The notes: generated from the sequence alone by a model not told the origin. A stretch of 40,064 bases of DNA from Phycisphaerae bacterium (GCA_025936175.1 JAICTV010000022.1:1-40064); one strand, 5' to 3'; shown: positions 25,126-33,366, counted from the first letter of the stretch. Numbers and translations: made by a program.

Positions 25126-26262
25126 TCACGTCAGCTCGTCGGTCCGAATCTCCTTCCGCAGCCCGCGGACGTCCTGCAGCAGTTCCTTGCGCAGGATGTA
25201 GCGCACGACGGTCGCGCACCCAAAGGGGATCACGAACACGTCGCTCAGTGTCGGCCGCGCGACCCGCGTCGCCACCCAAAGCGCGGTAAAGCAGCACGCC
25301 AGCCACTCGGCGATCGAGATCAGCACGAAATCGAGCCACGGCGTCTTGCGGACGATGAATTCCCGCTGCGCGCGCACGTAGCGCGTGTGGAAGATCGCCG
25401 TCACGATCAGCGCCGCGAGATACGCCAGCGGCGGCGCGACGGCGTTGCTGGCGCCGGTCCCTTTTAAGAAGACGAAGCACCCGAACGCGACGAACCAGCT
25501 CACCGCGAGCACGATGATGAACTTCACCACCGGGCTGGCGCGCGGGAAGGTGAAGTCGTAGAGGCGGCTGAGGTGCTCGAGGTACTTGAATTGCTGCTTG
25601 AGCGTCAGCTTGGATTGCCCGCGCGTTCGCTCGGCGAAGTGGATGGGCACCTCGCGCACCTGCCGCACCCGCGCCTTGCACATCAGCTCCAGGGCGATCT
25701 TGTATCCCAGCGGCGTGAGTCGCTGGGCGCGCTCGTAGGTTTCCCGCCGCAGCGCGAAGAAGCCGGACATCGGATCGCTGATCTTCCCCGCAAACGGACG
25801 CGCCAGCGCGGTCGCGAAGCGCGAGTTGAGCTGACGGAAGACGCCCCATTTCTCGGCGGTGCTCCCGCCGGGCACGTAGCGCGAGCCCAGCGCGAAGTCG
25901 GCGGCCTCCGATTCGAGCGCGCCGATGAGCTCCGGCAGTTTTGCCGGCGGATGCTGGAGGTCGGCGTCCATGACGATCAGGATCCCGCCGCGCGCTTCGG
26001 CAAAGCCGCGCAGCACCGCGCCGCTGAGACCGTCCTTTGCCTGCTCGCGGACGATCAGCCGCAGCGGAAACCGCCCGCCGAGCGCGGCGCAGACCGCGCG
26101 CGTCTCGTCGGCGCTGTTGTCGTCCACGATGAGGATCTCATACCCGCCGCTTCGGTCGCGCAGCGCGGCGTCGATCTGCTCGGCAAGCGCGGTGAGGTTC
26201 GCCGCCTCGTTGAGCGCGGGGACGACGATGCTCACCTGTGGAATGCTCTCGCTCACGCACAC
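25126..26262 (-). CDS. Polyprenol-phosphate glycosyltransferase (GT2) with GtrA-like membrane tail
   Basis: 378 residues from the GTG at 26262; a GTG at 26256 is an alternative. Residues 8-230 are a GT-A fold like dolichol-phosphate mannosyltransferase: VSIVVPALNEAANL, the nucleotide site LIVDDNSAD, the metal-binding DADLQHPP around residue 100, GSRYVPGGS, and SGFFALRRETYERA. Residues about 245-365 contain four hydrophobic segments (VVKFIIVLAVSWFVAFGCFV, YLAALIVTAIFHTRYV), a GtrA-like domain thought to flip or position lipid-linked sugar. It likely transfers a hexose from a nucleotide sugar to undecaprenyl phosphate on the inner membrane. It is convergent with the STN-like gene, 10 bp apart. 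Confidence 0.9.
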   Translation of the reverse strand: MCVSESIPQVSIVVPALNEAANLTALAEQIDAALRDRSGGYEILIVDDNSADETRAVCAALGGRFPLRLIVREQAKDGLSGAVLRGFAEARGGILIVMDADLQHPPAKLPELIGALESEAADFALGSRYVPGGSTAEKWGVFRQLNSRFATALARPFAGKISDPMSGFFALRRETYERAQRLTPLGYKIALELMCKARVRQVREVPIHFAERTRGQSKLTLKQQFKYLEHLSRLYDFTFPRASPVVKFIIVLAVSWFVAFGCFVFLKGTGASNAVAPPLAYLAALIVTAIFHTRYVRAQREFIVRKTPWLDFVLISIAEWLACCFTALWVATRVARPTLSDVFVIPFGCATVVRYILRKELLQDVRGLRKEIRTDELT

Positions 26263-26294
26263 TCATTATCGGCATTTCCGGTTAGATTGCGGTG

Positions 26295-27104
26295 ATGAAG
26301 ATTCGGACACTCGTTTTGATCGTTGCGTCGGCGGCGTGGTCCGCTTGTTTCGCCGGCGGATGCGCGAGCGCGACGCCCACGCCGGTGCGGCTCACGGTCG
26401 TCACCTACAACATCCACCACGGCGGCGGCGCCGACGGCAAGGTGGACCTGCCGCGGCTCGCGGAGGTCATCCGCAAATGCGAGCCGGACCTGGTCGCATT
26501 GCAGGAGGTGGACAACGGCGTGCCGCGCAGCGCGAGCGCGCGCGAGGCGGCGGACCTGGGCAAACTGCTCGGGATGTTCGGCGTCTTCGGCAAGGCGATG
26601 GACTACCAGGGCGGCGAGTATGGCGACGCGGTGCTCTCGCGCTTTCCCATCGAGTCGAGCGAGGTCCACCACCTCCCCTATCGCGACGGCGACAAGCGCG
26701 AGCCGCGCTGCGCCGTAGCGGCGACGGTCGCGCTGCGCGACGGACGAAAGATCGTGTTCATGTCGACGCACCTCGATCACACGCACGAACCGTCCGATCG
26801 ACTGGCGCAGGCGGAAGAACTGGCCGCAACCGTGGCCAAGGAGAAGCTGCCGGTGATCCTGGCCGGGGATTTCAACTGCGATCCCGGCACCCCGCCGCTC
26901 GAGGCGCTGGCGAAGGAGATGGATCTGGTGACGAAGGACGAGCCGCCGACGTGTCCCGCCGACGCGCCGAAGGAGACGATCGATCACGTGTTCGTCAAGC
27001 CGCGTGGGAAGTGGAAGGTCGTCGAGACGCGCGTGGTCGAGGAGACGATCGCATCGGATCATCGGCCGGTGATGGTGAAACTGGAGCTGGCGCCGCAGCG
27101 GTAA
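26295..27104 (+). CDS. Exported endonuclease/exonuclease/phosphatase family lipoprotein
   Basis: 269 residues from ATG 26295. The N-terminus is a lipoprotein signal ending FAGGC (Cys about 23). The EEP-fold motifs come in the right order: TYNIHHGGG (metal and substrate Asn), LVALQEVDNG (catalytic Glu), DAVLSRFPI, the STHLDH strand, AGDFNCDPG (Asp/Asn) and the closing SDHRPVMV (Asp-His). The family includes exodeoxyribonuclease III, sphingomyelinase and inositol phosphatases. Secretion and the ecto-lipoprotein anchor suggest a phosphodiesterase acting outside the cytoplasm, perhaps on lipids, sugar phosphates or nucleic acid. It is divergent from the glycosyltransferase across 32 bp. Fold is certain; substrate unknown. 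Confidence 0.9.
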   Translation: MKIRTLVLIVASAAWSACFAGGCASATPTPVRLTVVTYNIHHGGGADGKVDLPRLAEVIRKCEPDLVALQEVDNGVPRSASAREAADLGKLLGMFGVFGKAMDYQGGEYGDAVLSRFPIESSEVHHLPYRDGDKREPRCAVAATVALRDGRKIVFMSTHLDHTHEPSDRLAQAEELAATVAKEKLPVILAGDFNCDPGTPPLEALAKEMDLVTKDEPPTCPADAPKETIDHVFVKPRGKWKVVETRVVEETIASDHRPVMVKLELAPQR

Positions 27105-27149
27105 GCATTTGGCAGGAGCGTGCGCTCGGCTGCGGGGAGCTTCGGGAAT

Positions 27150-27228
27150 TGTCATCCCGAGGTACTCCGAGGGATCTCGGAGACGAGTTGCGTCCGAGAT
27201 CCCTCGCGGAGTACCGCTCGGGATGACA
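27150..27228. repeat. Intergenic hairpin, TGTCATCCCGAGG family (near-perfect copy)
   Basis: Left arm 27150-27181 and right arm 27193-27228 are fully complementary apart from two CG dinucleotides present only in the right arm; the loop is 11 nt. Blocks TGTCATCCCGAG, GTACTCCG and AGGGATCTCGGA make up the arm. The element at 19099-19173 shares most of these blocks. It lies between the EEP lipoprotein gene (plus) and the Rieske gene (minus), so it sits at a convergent junction. Confidence 0.88.
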
Positions 27229-27294
27229 TTGCTCCCGATGGAAACGTTATCGACCCGCGCGCGACCCGAATTGGCGACGCGGGCGAGCAAGAGA

Positions 27295-27618
27295 TCATGG
27301 CATCGGCAGGTTTGCCTGTACGAGTTGTTTGCCCCCGTGCTCGATCGTGCGGACCTGATACGTCGCGACCTTCACTCCAGGCGCGTCCTTAAGCTCACCG
27401 CTGTCGAGCCGGAACGCCCAGTAGTGCCACGGGCAGACGGCGCAGCCGTCGTCGACGTAGCCGCCGGCGAGGTTGCCGCCGGCGTGGGGGCAGGTGTTGT
27501 CGATGACGAAAACCTTGTCGTTCTCGATGAAGACGGCGAGCTGGTAGCCGTCGATCTCGACGTACTTGCCTTCGCCCGGCTTGAGCTCATCGAGCTCGCA
27601 GAGACTGATCCACGCCAT
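27295..27618 (-). CDS. Rieske [2Fe-2S] ferredoxin-like protein
   Basis: 107 residues, a complete single-domain Rieske protein like NirD or the ferredoxin component of ring-hydroxylating dioxygenases. Cluster ligands are C43-H45 (NTCPHAGGNL) and C62-H65 (CPWHYWAFRLDSGE). The N-terminal strands (WISLCELDELKPGEGKYVEI, YQLAVFIENDKVFVIDNTCP) and the C-terminal KVATYQVRTIEHGG fit the family. No signal peptide, so cytoplasmic electron transfer. GAGGTG sits about 7 nt before ATG 27618. No partner reductase or oxygenase is adjacent; the Pro-rich lipoprotein gene lies 34 bp upstream on the same strand. Partner unknown. Confidence 0.92.
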   Translation of the reverse strand: MAWISLCELDELKPGEGKYVEIDGYQLAVFIENDKVFVIDNTCPHAGGNLAGGYVDDGCAVCPWHYWAFRLDSGELKDAPGVKVATYQVRTIEHGGKQLVQANLPMP

Positions 27619-27652
27619 CGCCGTTACACCTCGTCGGTCACGATTCGCGCGC

Positions 27653-28723
27653 CTACTTTGCCTGCGGGACCGGTGCCGGAGCCGGTGACGGCGCCGGCAC
27701 GGGCGCCGGCGGAAGCGGCGCGGGCGACGGAGCCGGCGCGGGCGCGGGCGACGGCGAAGGGGACGGTATCGGGGCCGGCGTCGGGGCGGGGGCGGGCGTC
27801 GGTGGCGTCGGACTCGGAATCGGCGACGGCGCCGGGGATGGAGCAGGCGAAGGCGTCGGCGGCGTCGGAGCCGGAGCGGGCGCCGGCGCGGGCGCGGGAG
27901 CCGGCGACGGACTCGGCGACGGAGACGGACCTGGCGCCGGGGAGGGCAGCGGCGAAGGCGCCTGCATGTTGGTGCTCGACATCAGCGGCGACGCGCCCGC
28001 GCCCGCGGGCGCGGACGTAACCGAAGGCGACATCGGCGCGGGGGGCGCGGGCGCGGCTGGCGCGGGCGCGGCCGGCTGCATCGTTATCGACGCTTGTGGC
28101 GCCGCTTGCGGCGATGACGCCGCTTCCGCCCGCGTCTGCATCTGATTCGCCATCGTGTCGATGAGCTGCGATGCGGCGTTGAACGCCTGAGCCACGACGA
28201 TCGAGTGCATCGGCCCGCGGACCGCGTCAAGATCGTCCACCCGCTCGCTCACCGCATCGAGCTGCTTGCGGACGGTTTCGTCCTCGGGGAAGAAGCGGTC
28301 GCGCACGTACGCCAGCGCGCCGCGGACGGCGCGCAGGCCGGAGTCGATCGTCGGATCAGGCGCGACATCCGCGCCGAGCGAGCGAAGCCGCTGTCGGACG
28401 CTGTCCACGATCATCAGGTCCTGCCGGTACGTCCCGATCGGGGACGGCCCGCCGAGCAGCTCGAGGCTCTGCGACGCGTGCTCGAAGGCGTCGGCGACGA
28501 GCTGCCGATCCTGCTTCGGGTCGCGGCCGGGAAGCTGCTTGGCCACCTGCGCCAGGCCGGCGGACTTGCGCTGCAGCTCGCTCATCCGCTGGTCGAAGGA
28601 GGCCTGCGGAGTCTGCGCCGGCGGGGTGATGTGCGTCGGCGTTTTCTTCGGGCCGCAGCCGGCGAAGAGGACGAGCGTTCCCGCCGACAGCAAAACGAGG
28701 ACGGCGAGACGAAGGCGATTCAT
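27653..28723 (-). CDS. Lipoprotein with helical head and long Pro-rich tail
   Basis: 356 residues from ATG 28723, with AGGAG 7 nt upstream; the open frame reaches 28819 but that part overlaps a palindrome. Lipoprotein signal [21 protein letters not shown] with Cys23. Residues about 45-195 are helical and hydrophilic ([56 protein letters not shown]). The last 145 or so residues are Pro/Ala/Ser/Thr, with runs of PAP, PSP and PTP units. Such a tail would be extended and could reach through the periplasm or cell wall. No family recognised. The repeat tract should be prone to length change by slippage. Confidence 0.75.
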   Translation of the reverse strand: MNRLRLAVLVLLSAGTLVLFAGCGPKKTPTHITPPAQTPQASFDQRMSELQRKSAGLAQVAKQLPGRDPKQDRQLVADAFEHASQSLELLGGPSPIGTYRQDLMIVDSVRQRLRSLGADVAPDPTIDSGLRAVRGALAYVRDRFFPEDETVRKQLDAVSERVDDLDAVRGPMHSIVVAQAFNAASQLIDTMANQMQTRAEAASSPQAAPQASITMQPAAPAPAAPAPPAPMSPSVTSAPAGAGASPLMSSTNMQAPSPLPSPAPGPSPSPSPSPAPAPAPAPAPAPTPPTPSPAPSPAPSPIPSPTPPTPAPAPTPAPIPSPSPSPAPAPAPSPAPLPPAPVPAPSPAPAPVPQAK

Positions 28724-28743
28724 GGACGTTCTCCTGTCGCGAC

Positions 28744-28830
28744 TGGATTGTTGAATGTTGAACGTTGATGGTTGAAAAGCGCGCCGGGCATCCGGGCGTC
28801 CACGATCAACAATCCACAATCAACATGCCA
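28744..28830. repeat. Intergenic hairpin, TGTTGA/GTTGAT family
   Basis: Left arm 28744-28775 and right arm 28799-28830 pair at about 24 of 32 positions, and several mismatches would be G-U in RNA; the loop is 23 nt. The arms are rich in GTTGA/TCAAC units and AT-richer than the surroundings. It lies between the Gfo/Idh gene (ends 28845) and the lipoprotein gene (starts 28723), both minus strand. Confidence 0.7.
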
Positions 28831-28844
28831 CAGTCTCCACTCTA

Positions 28845-30041
28845 TCACTTCACCTCCGCAACCCGAACGGGCGATCTGTTCTGCGCGCTCAGGATCGCGG
28901 CCTCCAGCACCTGCTGCGTCTTGTACGCGTCCTCGAAATCCGGCATCGGCACGACCGGCTCTTTGCCGGCGAGCATGTACATCATGTCGGCGGCCTGATT
29001 AATGAAGCCGTGCTCGTAGCCGATGATGTGCGCATCCGGCCAGAAGTTGCCGACGTAGGGATGATCGCCGCCGTGCGTGACCATGATGCGCGTCCAGCCC
29101 TGCGTCTTGCGATCGCTCGTCGCATCGTAGAAATCCAGGTAGTTCATGTCCTCGAAGTTGAACTTGATCGAGCCCCGCTCGCCGTTGATCTCGAGACCGT
29201 TCTTGTTCTGATTACCGGTGGCGAGACGGCTGGCCTCGAAGCTGGCGATGGCGCCTTTGGCGAAGCGCGCGAGGAAGAGCACCGCATCGTCCACGTCGCT
29301 CTTGCCATTCTTCGCAGTCCCACCTTTGGTCCCGCCCGCGATCCCGCCCTTAGGGCCTTCGGTGACGATGTCGCGCTGCTTGATGAAGGTTTCGGCGATC
29401 GAGCCGACGACTTCCGTGATCTCATCGCCGGTGATGAAGCGGGCCATGTCGATGATGTGGGCGTTCAGATCGCCGTGCGCGCCGGAGCCGGCGTACTTCT
29501 TCTGGAAGCGCCACAGCAGCGGAACACCGGGGCCGCCCCAGTCCTGCAGGTAGAACGCGCGGACGTGATAGATCCGCCCGAGCTTTCCCGCCTTGGCCAG
29601 TTGATGCGCCAGCGCGACGGCGGGCACGCGGCGGTAGTTGTACCAGACGAACGTCTTTTGCTTCTTGGCGACTTTTTTGGCGGTATCGCGCATCGCGCGG
29701 GCGTCGGCTATGGTGCCGGCGAGCGGTTTTTCGCACGCGACGTGCTTGCCCGCCTCCAGTGCCGCGATCGACATCTCCGCGTGCAGATGGTTCGGCGTGC
29801 CGATGTCAACCAGGCCGATCTCCGGATCGGTCACCGCCTTCTTCCAGTCGGTGGTCGCGTGCTGCCAACCCCACCGGTCGGCGAATTCCTGCAACTCCGC
29901 CTCGTTGCGGCCGGCGATCGTGTGCATCACCGGCAGCACGGGTAAGTCAAAAAACTTGCCGACCTTGAGGAACGCGTTGGAGTGCGTTCGCCCCATAAAC
30001 TTCTGGCCGACCAGGCAAACGTTAATGGACTTAGCAGTCAT
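28845..30041 (-). CDS. Gfo/Idh/MocA family oxidoreductase
   Basis: 398 residues. NAD(P)-dependent dehydrogenase, usually acting on sugars, inositols or their amino and phosphate derivatives. The Rossmann start INVCLVGQKFMGRTHSNAF, LVDIGTPNHLHAEMSIAALE, and the diagnostic HVACEKPLAGT (catalytic Lys of the EKP motif, about residue 105) are present. The C-terminal domain has GSGAHGDLNAHIIDMARFIT with the DxxxH pattern and an insertion rich in Gly/Lys/Thr near 230-245 (KGGIAGGTKGGTAKNGKSDV). AGGAG lies about 10 nt before ATG 30041. No sugar transporter or isomerase is adjacent, so the substrate is undefined. These proteins are highly expanded in planctomycetes. Confidence 0.93.
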   Translation of the reverse strand: MTAKSINVCLVGQKFMGRTHSNAFLKVGKFFDLPVLPVMHTIAGRNEAELQEFADRWGWQHATTDWKKAVTDPEIGLVDIGTPNHLHAEMSIAALEAGKHVACEKPLAGTIADARAMRDTAKKVAKKQKTFVWYNYRRVPAVALAHQLAKAGKLGRIYHVRAFYLQDWGGPGVPLLWRFQKKYAGSGAHGDLNAHIIDMARFITGDEITEVVGSIAETFIKQRDIVTEGPKGGIAGGTKGGTAKNGKSDVDDAVLFLARFAKGAIASFEASRLATGNQNKNGLEINGERGSIKFNFEDMNYLDFYDATSDRKTQGWTRIMVTHGGDHPYVGNFWPDAHIIGYEHGFINQAADMMYMLAGKEPVVPMPDFEDAYKTQQVLEAAILSAQNRSPVRVAEVK

Positions 30042-30124
30042 CGAGATGGAGCTCCTGCCCGTATGTGACGGTGAACGGCGCGAGGCAAGAGTTTATTGGG
30101 CGGGTGAGGCGATGCAAGAACGGC

Positions 30125-30718
30125 TCAAACCAGATCGCACGCCTCGGCCGGCATCCAGTGTCGCTCCTTGCCCCACCACTTCACGTTGCAGCCGATGGGA
30201 TTGGTCAGCTCGACCGGCGGCTTCTTGCCGGCTAGGAGCGCATCGACCGCATCGCGCAGCTCGTGGGTCTTTTCCTGCCCCGGGTTGCGCGGGTTGTCGT
30301 CCATCCGGCCGGTGTAGCGCAGCTTCCGGTTCCCCTTTTCATCGCGGTCGAAGACGTAATAGTGCGGCGTGCGCAGCGCACCGTACTTCAGCGCCACTTC
30401 CTGGCTGTCATCGCGGACGTACGGCCAGATGATTCCCTTCTCCGCCGCGTGCGTCTTCATGTGATCGAAGCTGTCGGCGGGATGGCCTTCGGTCTCGTTC
30501 GAGTTGATCGCGATCATCGCGACGCCCTTGGGCTTGTAGTCGCGATAGAACGCCTTCATGCGCTCTTCGGAGCCGACGACGTAGGGGCAGTGGTTGCAGG
30601 AGAAGACGACGACGAGGAGCTTGGCGTCCTTGAAGTCTTCGAGCGAGTAATTCTTCCCGTCGATGCCGGGGAGGTTGAAGTCGGGGGCTTGTTGTCCGAG
30701 TTGGAGGGTGAAGGCCAC
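30125..30718 (-). CDS. Thioredoxin-fold redoxin (AhpC/TSA-like)
   Basis: 197 residues from GTG 30718; AGGAG 6 nt upstream supports this start. Thiol redox protein: QQAPDFNLPGIDGKNYSLED is the peroxiredoxin-type N-terminus, and VVVFSCNHCPYV carries the active-site pair Cys41-Cys44 (CNHC). AINSNETEGHPADSFDHMK, KYGALRTPHYYVFDRD with the cis-Pro position, and RYTGRMDDNPRNPG follow the family that ends NPIGCNVKWWG (Cys about residue 180). No signal peptide, so cytoplasmic. It precedes the dehydrogenase gene on the same strand by 83 bp but shares no obvious pathway. It could be a thiol peroxidase or a disulfide reductase. Confidence 0.9.
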   Translation of the reverse strand: MAFTLQLGQQAPDFNLPGIDGKNYSLEDFKDAKLLVVVFSCNHCPYVVGSEERMKAFYRDYKPKGVAMIAINSNETEGHPADSFDHMKTHAAEKGIIWPYVRDDSQEVALKYGALRTPHYYVFDRDEKGNRKLRYTGRMDDNPRNPGQEKTHELRDAVDALLAGKKPPVELTNPIGCNVKWWGKERHWMPAEACDLV

Positions 30719-30796
30719 GGGGATCTCCTGTTAAGGGCTGCGAATGATATCGCACGTCGCGTGAAAGCTTCCACCGATGTCGTCCGCTTCCACCGA

Positions 30797-30873
30797 TGTC
30801 ATCCTGAGAGCGCAAAAAGAGCGGCGATGCTTGGATCACCCGCTGCGCGAGTACCCAGTACCTCAGCGTGACA
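30797..30873. repeat. Intergenic repeat with inverted ends, related to the TGTCATCCCGAGG family
   Basis: Begins TGTCATCCTGAG (30797) and ends CCTCAGCGTGACA (30873), whose reverse complement TGTCACGCTGAGG matches the start. The interior is poorly paired, and a GTACC before the right end recalls the GTAC block of the 27150 copy. It is probably a decayed or variant copy. It occupies the 176-bp gap between the phosphatase gene (ends 30895) and the redoxin gene (starts 30718), both minus strand. Confidence 0.6.
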
Positions 30874-30894
30874 ATGCTCCCCGGTGCGCGCCGG

Positions 30895-31938
30895 TCAATC
30901 CTCGACGTGGCGCGTCGTCGCTGAGCGTGTCGTCGCTTCGCGTGGCGTCGCGGGTTCTTCGCCGCCCCGGGTGATCGATTTGATCGTGCGCGGGACCGCC
31001 GGATCGGACGGGACGGTCTTCTTCATCTCCACCACGCCTTCGCGCGTCCGGGTGAACTCGTGCAGGGGTTTGGCGTCGGGCCCGATCAAGCGGACCGTCG
31101 CCTTCTCCGCGGTGAAGTTCAGATCGGCGAAGCCGTGGGTGGACTTGGAGAAGGGGCCGCGCTGATCGAGGCGCATCGGACGGACCGACGCCCCGCCGCC
31201 GCCGACCAATAGAAAACTTTCCTTGTAGTTCGGCAGCTCCAGGTGCTGGATGTCGTGGTCGTGGCCGCAGATGTAGAAGTCGAGCCGCGCCTCCGCGAAG
31301 AGCGGTCCCCAGGTGTGCTGCAGCACGCCGTTGTCGCCGTGATCGCCGTTGCTGAAGAGCGGATGATGGGCGGCGGCCACGAGCCACTTGCTCCGCCGCG
31401 GATAGCTCAGTTGCTCGGTGAGCCACTCGAGCTCCTCCTGCCACTTGTCCTGGCCGAGCAGGTCCTTGTCGCTGTCGAGCATGAGGACCGTCACGAGCGG
31501 CTGGCGATCGTTGGGAAACTCCAGTCGATACCAGCGATCGGGAAACTTCCAGCGCGAATCGGGATTGGCCTTGGCGTAGGCGAGCTCGACGAGGTAGTTG
31601 TCCGTCCGGTAGTCGTGATTGCCCAGCGCAACGTAGAAGGGAAAGTTGAGGACCTTGCGATCGTACATGTCTTCGAACATCGACTTCCACTTGGGGTCGA
31701 AGACGTTGGCGAGCGGGACGTAAAAATTGTCGCCGCACAGGAGCATGCCGTCGAACTGCCGCGCTTCGGACTTGACGTACTTCGCGATCGTCCCCGCCAT
31801 CATCCGCTGATCCGGCTTGTTGCTGCCCCAATCGCCCATGGCGAGGAGGTTGACCTCTTTGTCCGCCGCGCGGGCGCGGAGCGGGCTGACGAAGAGAGCG
31901 ACGGCGAGGACAACGGCGGCGGCGATGGAAGCTTTCAT
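30895..31938 (-). CDS. Exported purple acid phosphatase, TRAP/type-5-like metallophosphoesterase
   Basis: 347 residues from ATG 31938, with signal peptide ending RARAADK. The five metallophosphoesterase blocks are in order: LLAMGDWGSN (Asp36), CGDNFYVPL (Asp70, Asn71, Tyr73), ALGNHDYRTD (Asn107, His108), VAAAHHPLFSNGDHGDNG, and ICGHDHDIQHLE. The GDNFY tyrosine, which in mammalian tartrate-resistant acid phosphatase (ACP5) binds iron and gives the purple colour, is present. WKFPDRWYRLEF and the GHDHDIQHLE context also fit that subgroup. It would release phosphate in the periplasm or outside the cell. The last 45 residues are Thr/Arg/Pro-rich and not part of the domain. It is divergent from htrA with 41 bp between starts. 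Confidence 0.88.
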   Translation of the reverse strand: MKASIAAAVVLAVALFVSPLRARAADKEVNLLAMGDWGSNKPDQRMMAGTIAKYVKSEARQFDGMLLCGDNFYVPLANVFDPKWKSMFEDMYDRKVLNFPFYVALGNHDYRTDNYLVELAYAKANPDSRWKFPDRWYRLEFPNDRQPLVTVLMLDSDKDLLGQDKWQEELEWLTEQLSYPRRSKWLVAAAHHPLFSNGDHGDNGVLQHTWGPLFAEARLDFYICGHDHDIQHLELPNYKESFLLVGGGGASVRPMRLDQRGPFSKSTHGFADLNFTAEKATVRLIGPDAKPLHEFTRTREGVVEMKKTVPSDPAVPRTIKSITRGGEEPATPREATTRSATTRHVED

Positions 31939-31979
31939 GGGTGCGGCGGTAAGATCATTCGCTGACGACGGAGGTTGTT

Positions 31980-33293
31980 GTGAAGCGAACACTATTGCCG
32001 CTCTTGATGCTATTGATCGCCGCGTCCGCGGCAAGCGGCCAGAACGAGCCGGTGGCGACGACGTCGCCGGGGATCAATCTCCGCCGCACCGTCACGGTCG
32101 ATGTCGTGCGGCGCACGAAGGACGCCGTCGTCTACATCTCCACGACGAAGCTCGTACACACCTCGCCCTTCGGCGGGGATCTTTTCTGGCAGGTGCCCTT
32201 CCCCGGCCGCGACGTCGCCGTCACGTCGCTGGGCAGCGGGTTCATCGTTCACGAGGACGGCTACATCGTGACGAACAATCACGTCATCGATCGCGCGCGG
32301 CAGATCAACGTCGATCTTCCCGACGGCCGCAAGCTGCCGGCGGAATTGGTCTCGACCGACGCGGAAGCGGATCTGGCGATCCTCAAGATCAAATCCGACA
32401 AGCCGTTGCCGACGCTGGAGTTGGGCGATTCCGCCGACCTGATGATCGGCGAGCCGGTGATCGCGGTGGGCAATCCGCTCGGCTACAGCCACAGCGTCAG
32501 CACCGGCATCGTGTCGGCGATTCATCGCGATCTGCAGGACCCCAACGTCAAGCTGCAGGACCTTATCCAGACGGATGCGGCGATCAACCCGGGCAACTCC
32601 GGCGGGCCGCTGCTCAACGCGTACGGGCAGGTGATCGGCATCAACACCGCGATCCGCGGCGACGCGCAGAACATCGGCTTCGCGATCCAGGTCAATCGCC
32701 TGCGCGATCTGATCCCGACGCTGATGAACCCCGCCGCGGTCAGCAAGGTCGATGTCCCGATCAAGCTCAAAGAAGAGCGGACGGTCACGCCGCCGGCGAC
32801 GGTGAAGGCGATCGTGCGCGTCGCCGATGCGACCGACAAGAGCGGCATCGCCGCGATCAACGGACACAAGCCGCGCGACATCGTCGATGCGTACGTTCAA
32901 CTGCTGAAGATCAAGAGCGGTCAGGCGGTGAAGATCGAATTCGCCGGCGGCGCGCAGGCGCGGACGGTGACGGCGTCCGCCGTCGCCGCGCCGGACGCGA
33001 TCGTGCAGGCGAAGAAGAAGCTGGGCTTGGGCGTCGAGCCGCTCACCCCGATGCTCGCGGAGAAGTACGGCCTCGACATCGAGAGCGGGATGATGGTGAC
33101 GGAAGTGCAGAACGGGAGCCTCGCCGCCAAGTCGGGCGTCGAGGCGGGAGACATCATCCTGGGGCTGGGCCCCTATCGCATCACGTCCCTGGAAGATTTC
33201 GGGCAGTTGCTCGCGGCGCTGCCGAAGAGTGGAAGAGTGCAGATGCACGTGCGGCGCGGGGAGCAGCAGGGGTATTTGTGGCTGAAGCTCTGA
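31980..33293 (+). CDS. HtrA/DegP-like periplasmic serine protease
   Basis: 437 residues from GTG 31980; GGAGG 5 nt upstream fixes it. Signal peptide RTLLPLLMLLIAASAASG. The trypsin-like domain has the triad His101 (IVTNNHVID), Asp131 (DAEADLAILK) and Ser207 (NPGNSGGPL), all intact. Residues about 260-345 look like a degenerate first PDZ domain (VKAIVRVADATDKSGIAAIN). Residues 350-437 are a clear second PDZ (LGVEPLTPMLAEKYGLD, GSLAAKSGVEAGDIILGLG). Protein quality control of misfolded envelope proteins is the expected job. The gene is divergent from the acid phosphatase and followed by a hairpin within 5 bp of its stop. Confidence 0.93.
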   Translation: MKRTLLPLLMLLIAASAASGQNEPVATTSPGINLRRTVTVDVVRRTKDAVVYISTTKLVHTSPFGGDLFWQVPFPGRDVAVTSLGSGFIVHEDGYIVTNNHVIDRARQINVDLPDGRKLPAELVSTDAEADLAILKIKSDKPLPTLELGDSADLMIGEPVIAVGNPLGYSHSVSTGIVSAIHRDLQDPNVKLQDLIQTDAAINPGNSGGPLLNAYGQVIGINTAIRGDAQNIGFAIQVNRLRDLIPTLMNPAAVSKVDVPIKLKEERTVTPPATVKAIVRVADATDKSGIAAINGHKPRDIVDAYVQLLKIKSGQAVKIEFAGGAQARTVTASAVAAPDAIVQAKKKLGLGVEPLTPMLAEKYGLDIESGMMVTEVQNGSLAAKSGVEAGDIILGLGPYRITSLEDFGQLLAALPKSGRVQMHVRRGEQQGYLWLKL

Positions 33294-33297
33294 CTCG

Positions 33298-33361
33298 CCC
33301 GTGGCACGGGTTTTTAACCCGTGCTAACGATTGCGCACGGGTTGAAAACCCGTGCCACGGG
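33298..33361. repeat. Intergenic hairpin, CCCGTGGCACGGG family
   Basis: Left arm 33298-33323 and right arm 33336-33361 pair at 25 of 26 positions; the loop CTAACGATTGCG is 12 nt. The arm itself has nested symmetry (CACGGG...CCCGTG). It starts 4 bp after the htrA stop and ends 5 bp before the glycerate kinase ATG, filling the whole gap. No U-tract follows, though it could still reduce read-through. Confidence 0.9.
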
Positions 33362-33366
33362 GAAAG

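Noticed and set aside
10435-33361. Calling the intergenic hairpins intrinsic transcription terminators
   Set aside because: None is followed by a run of T on the relevant strand, several lie between co-directional genes close to the next start, and arms are longer than usual for terminators.
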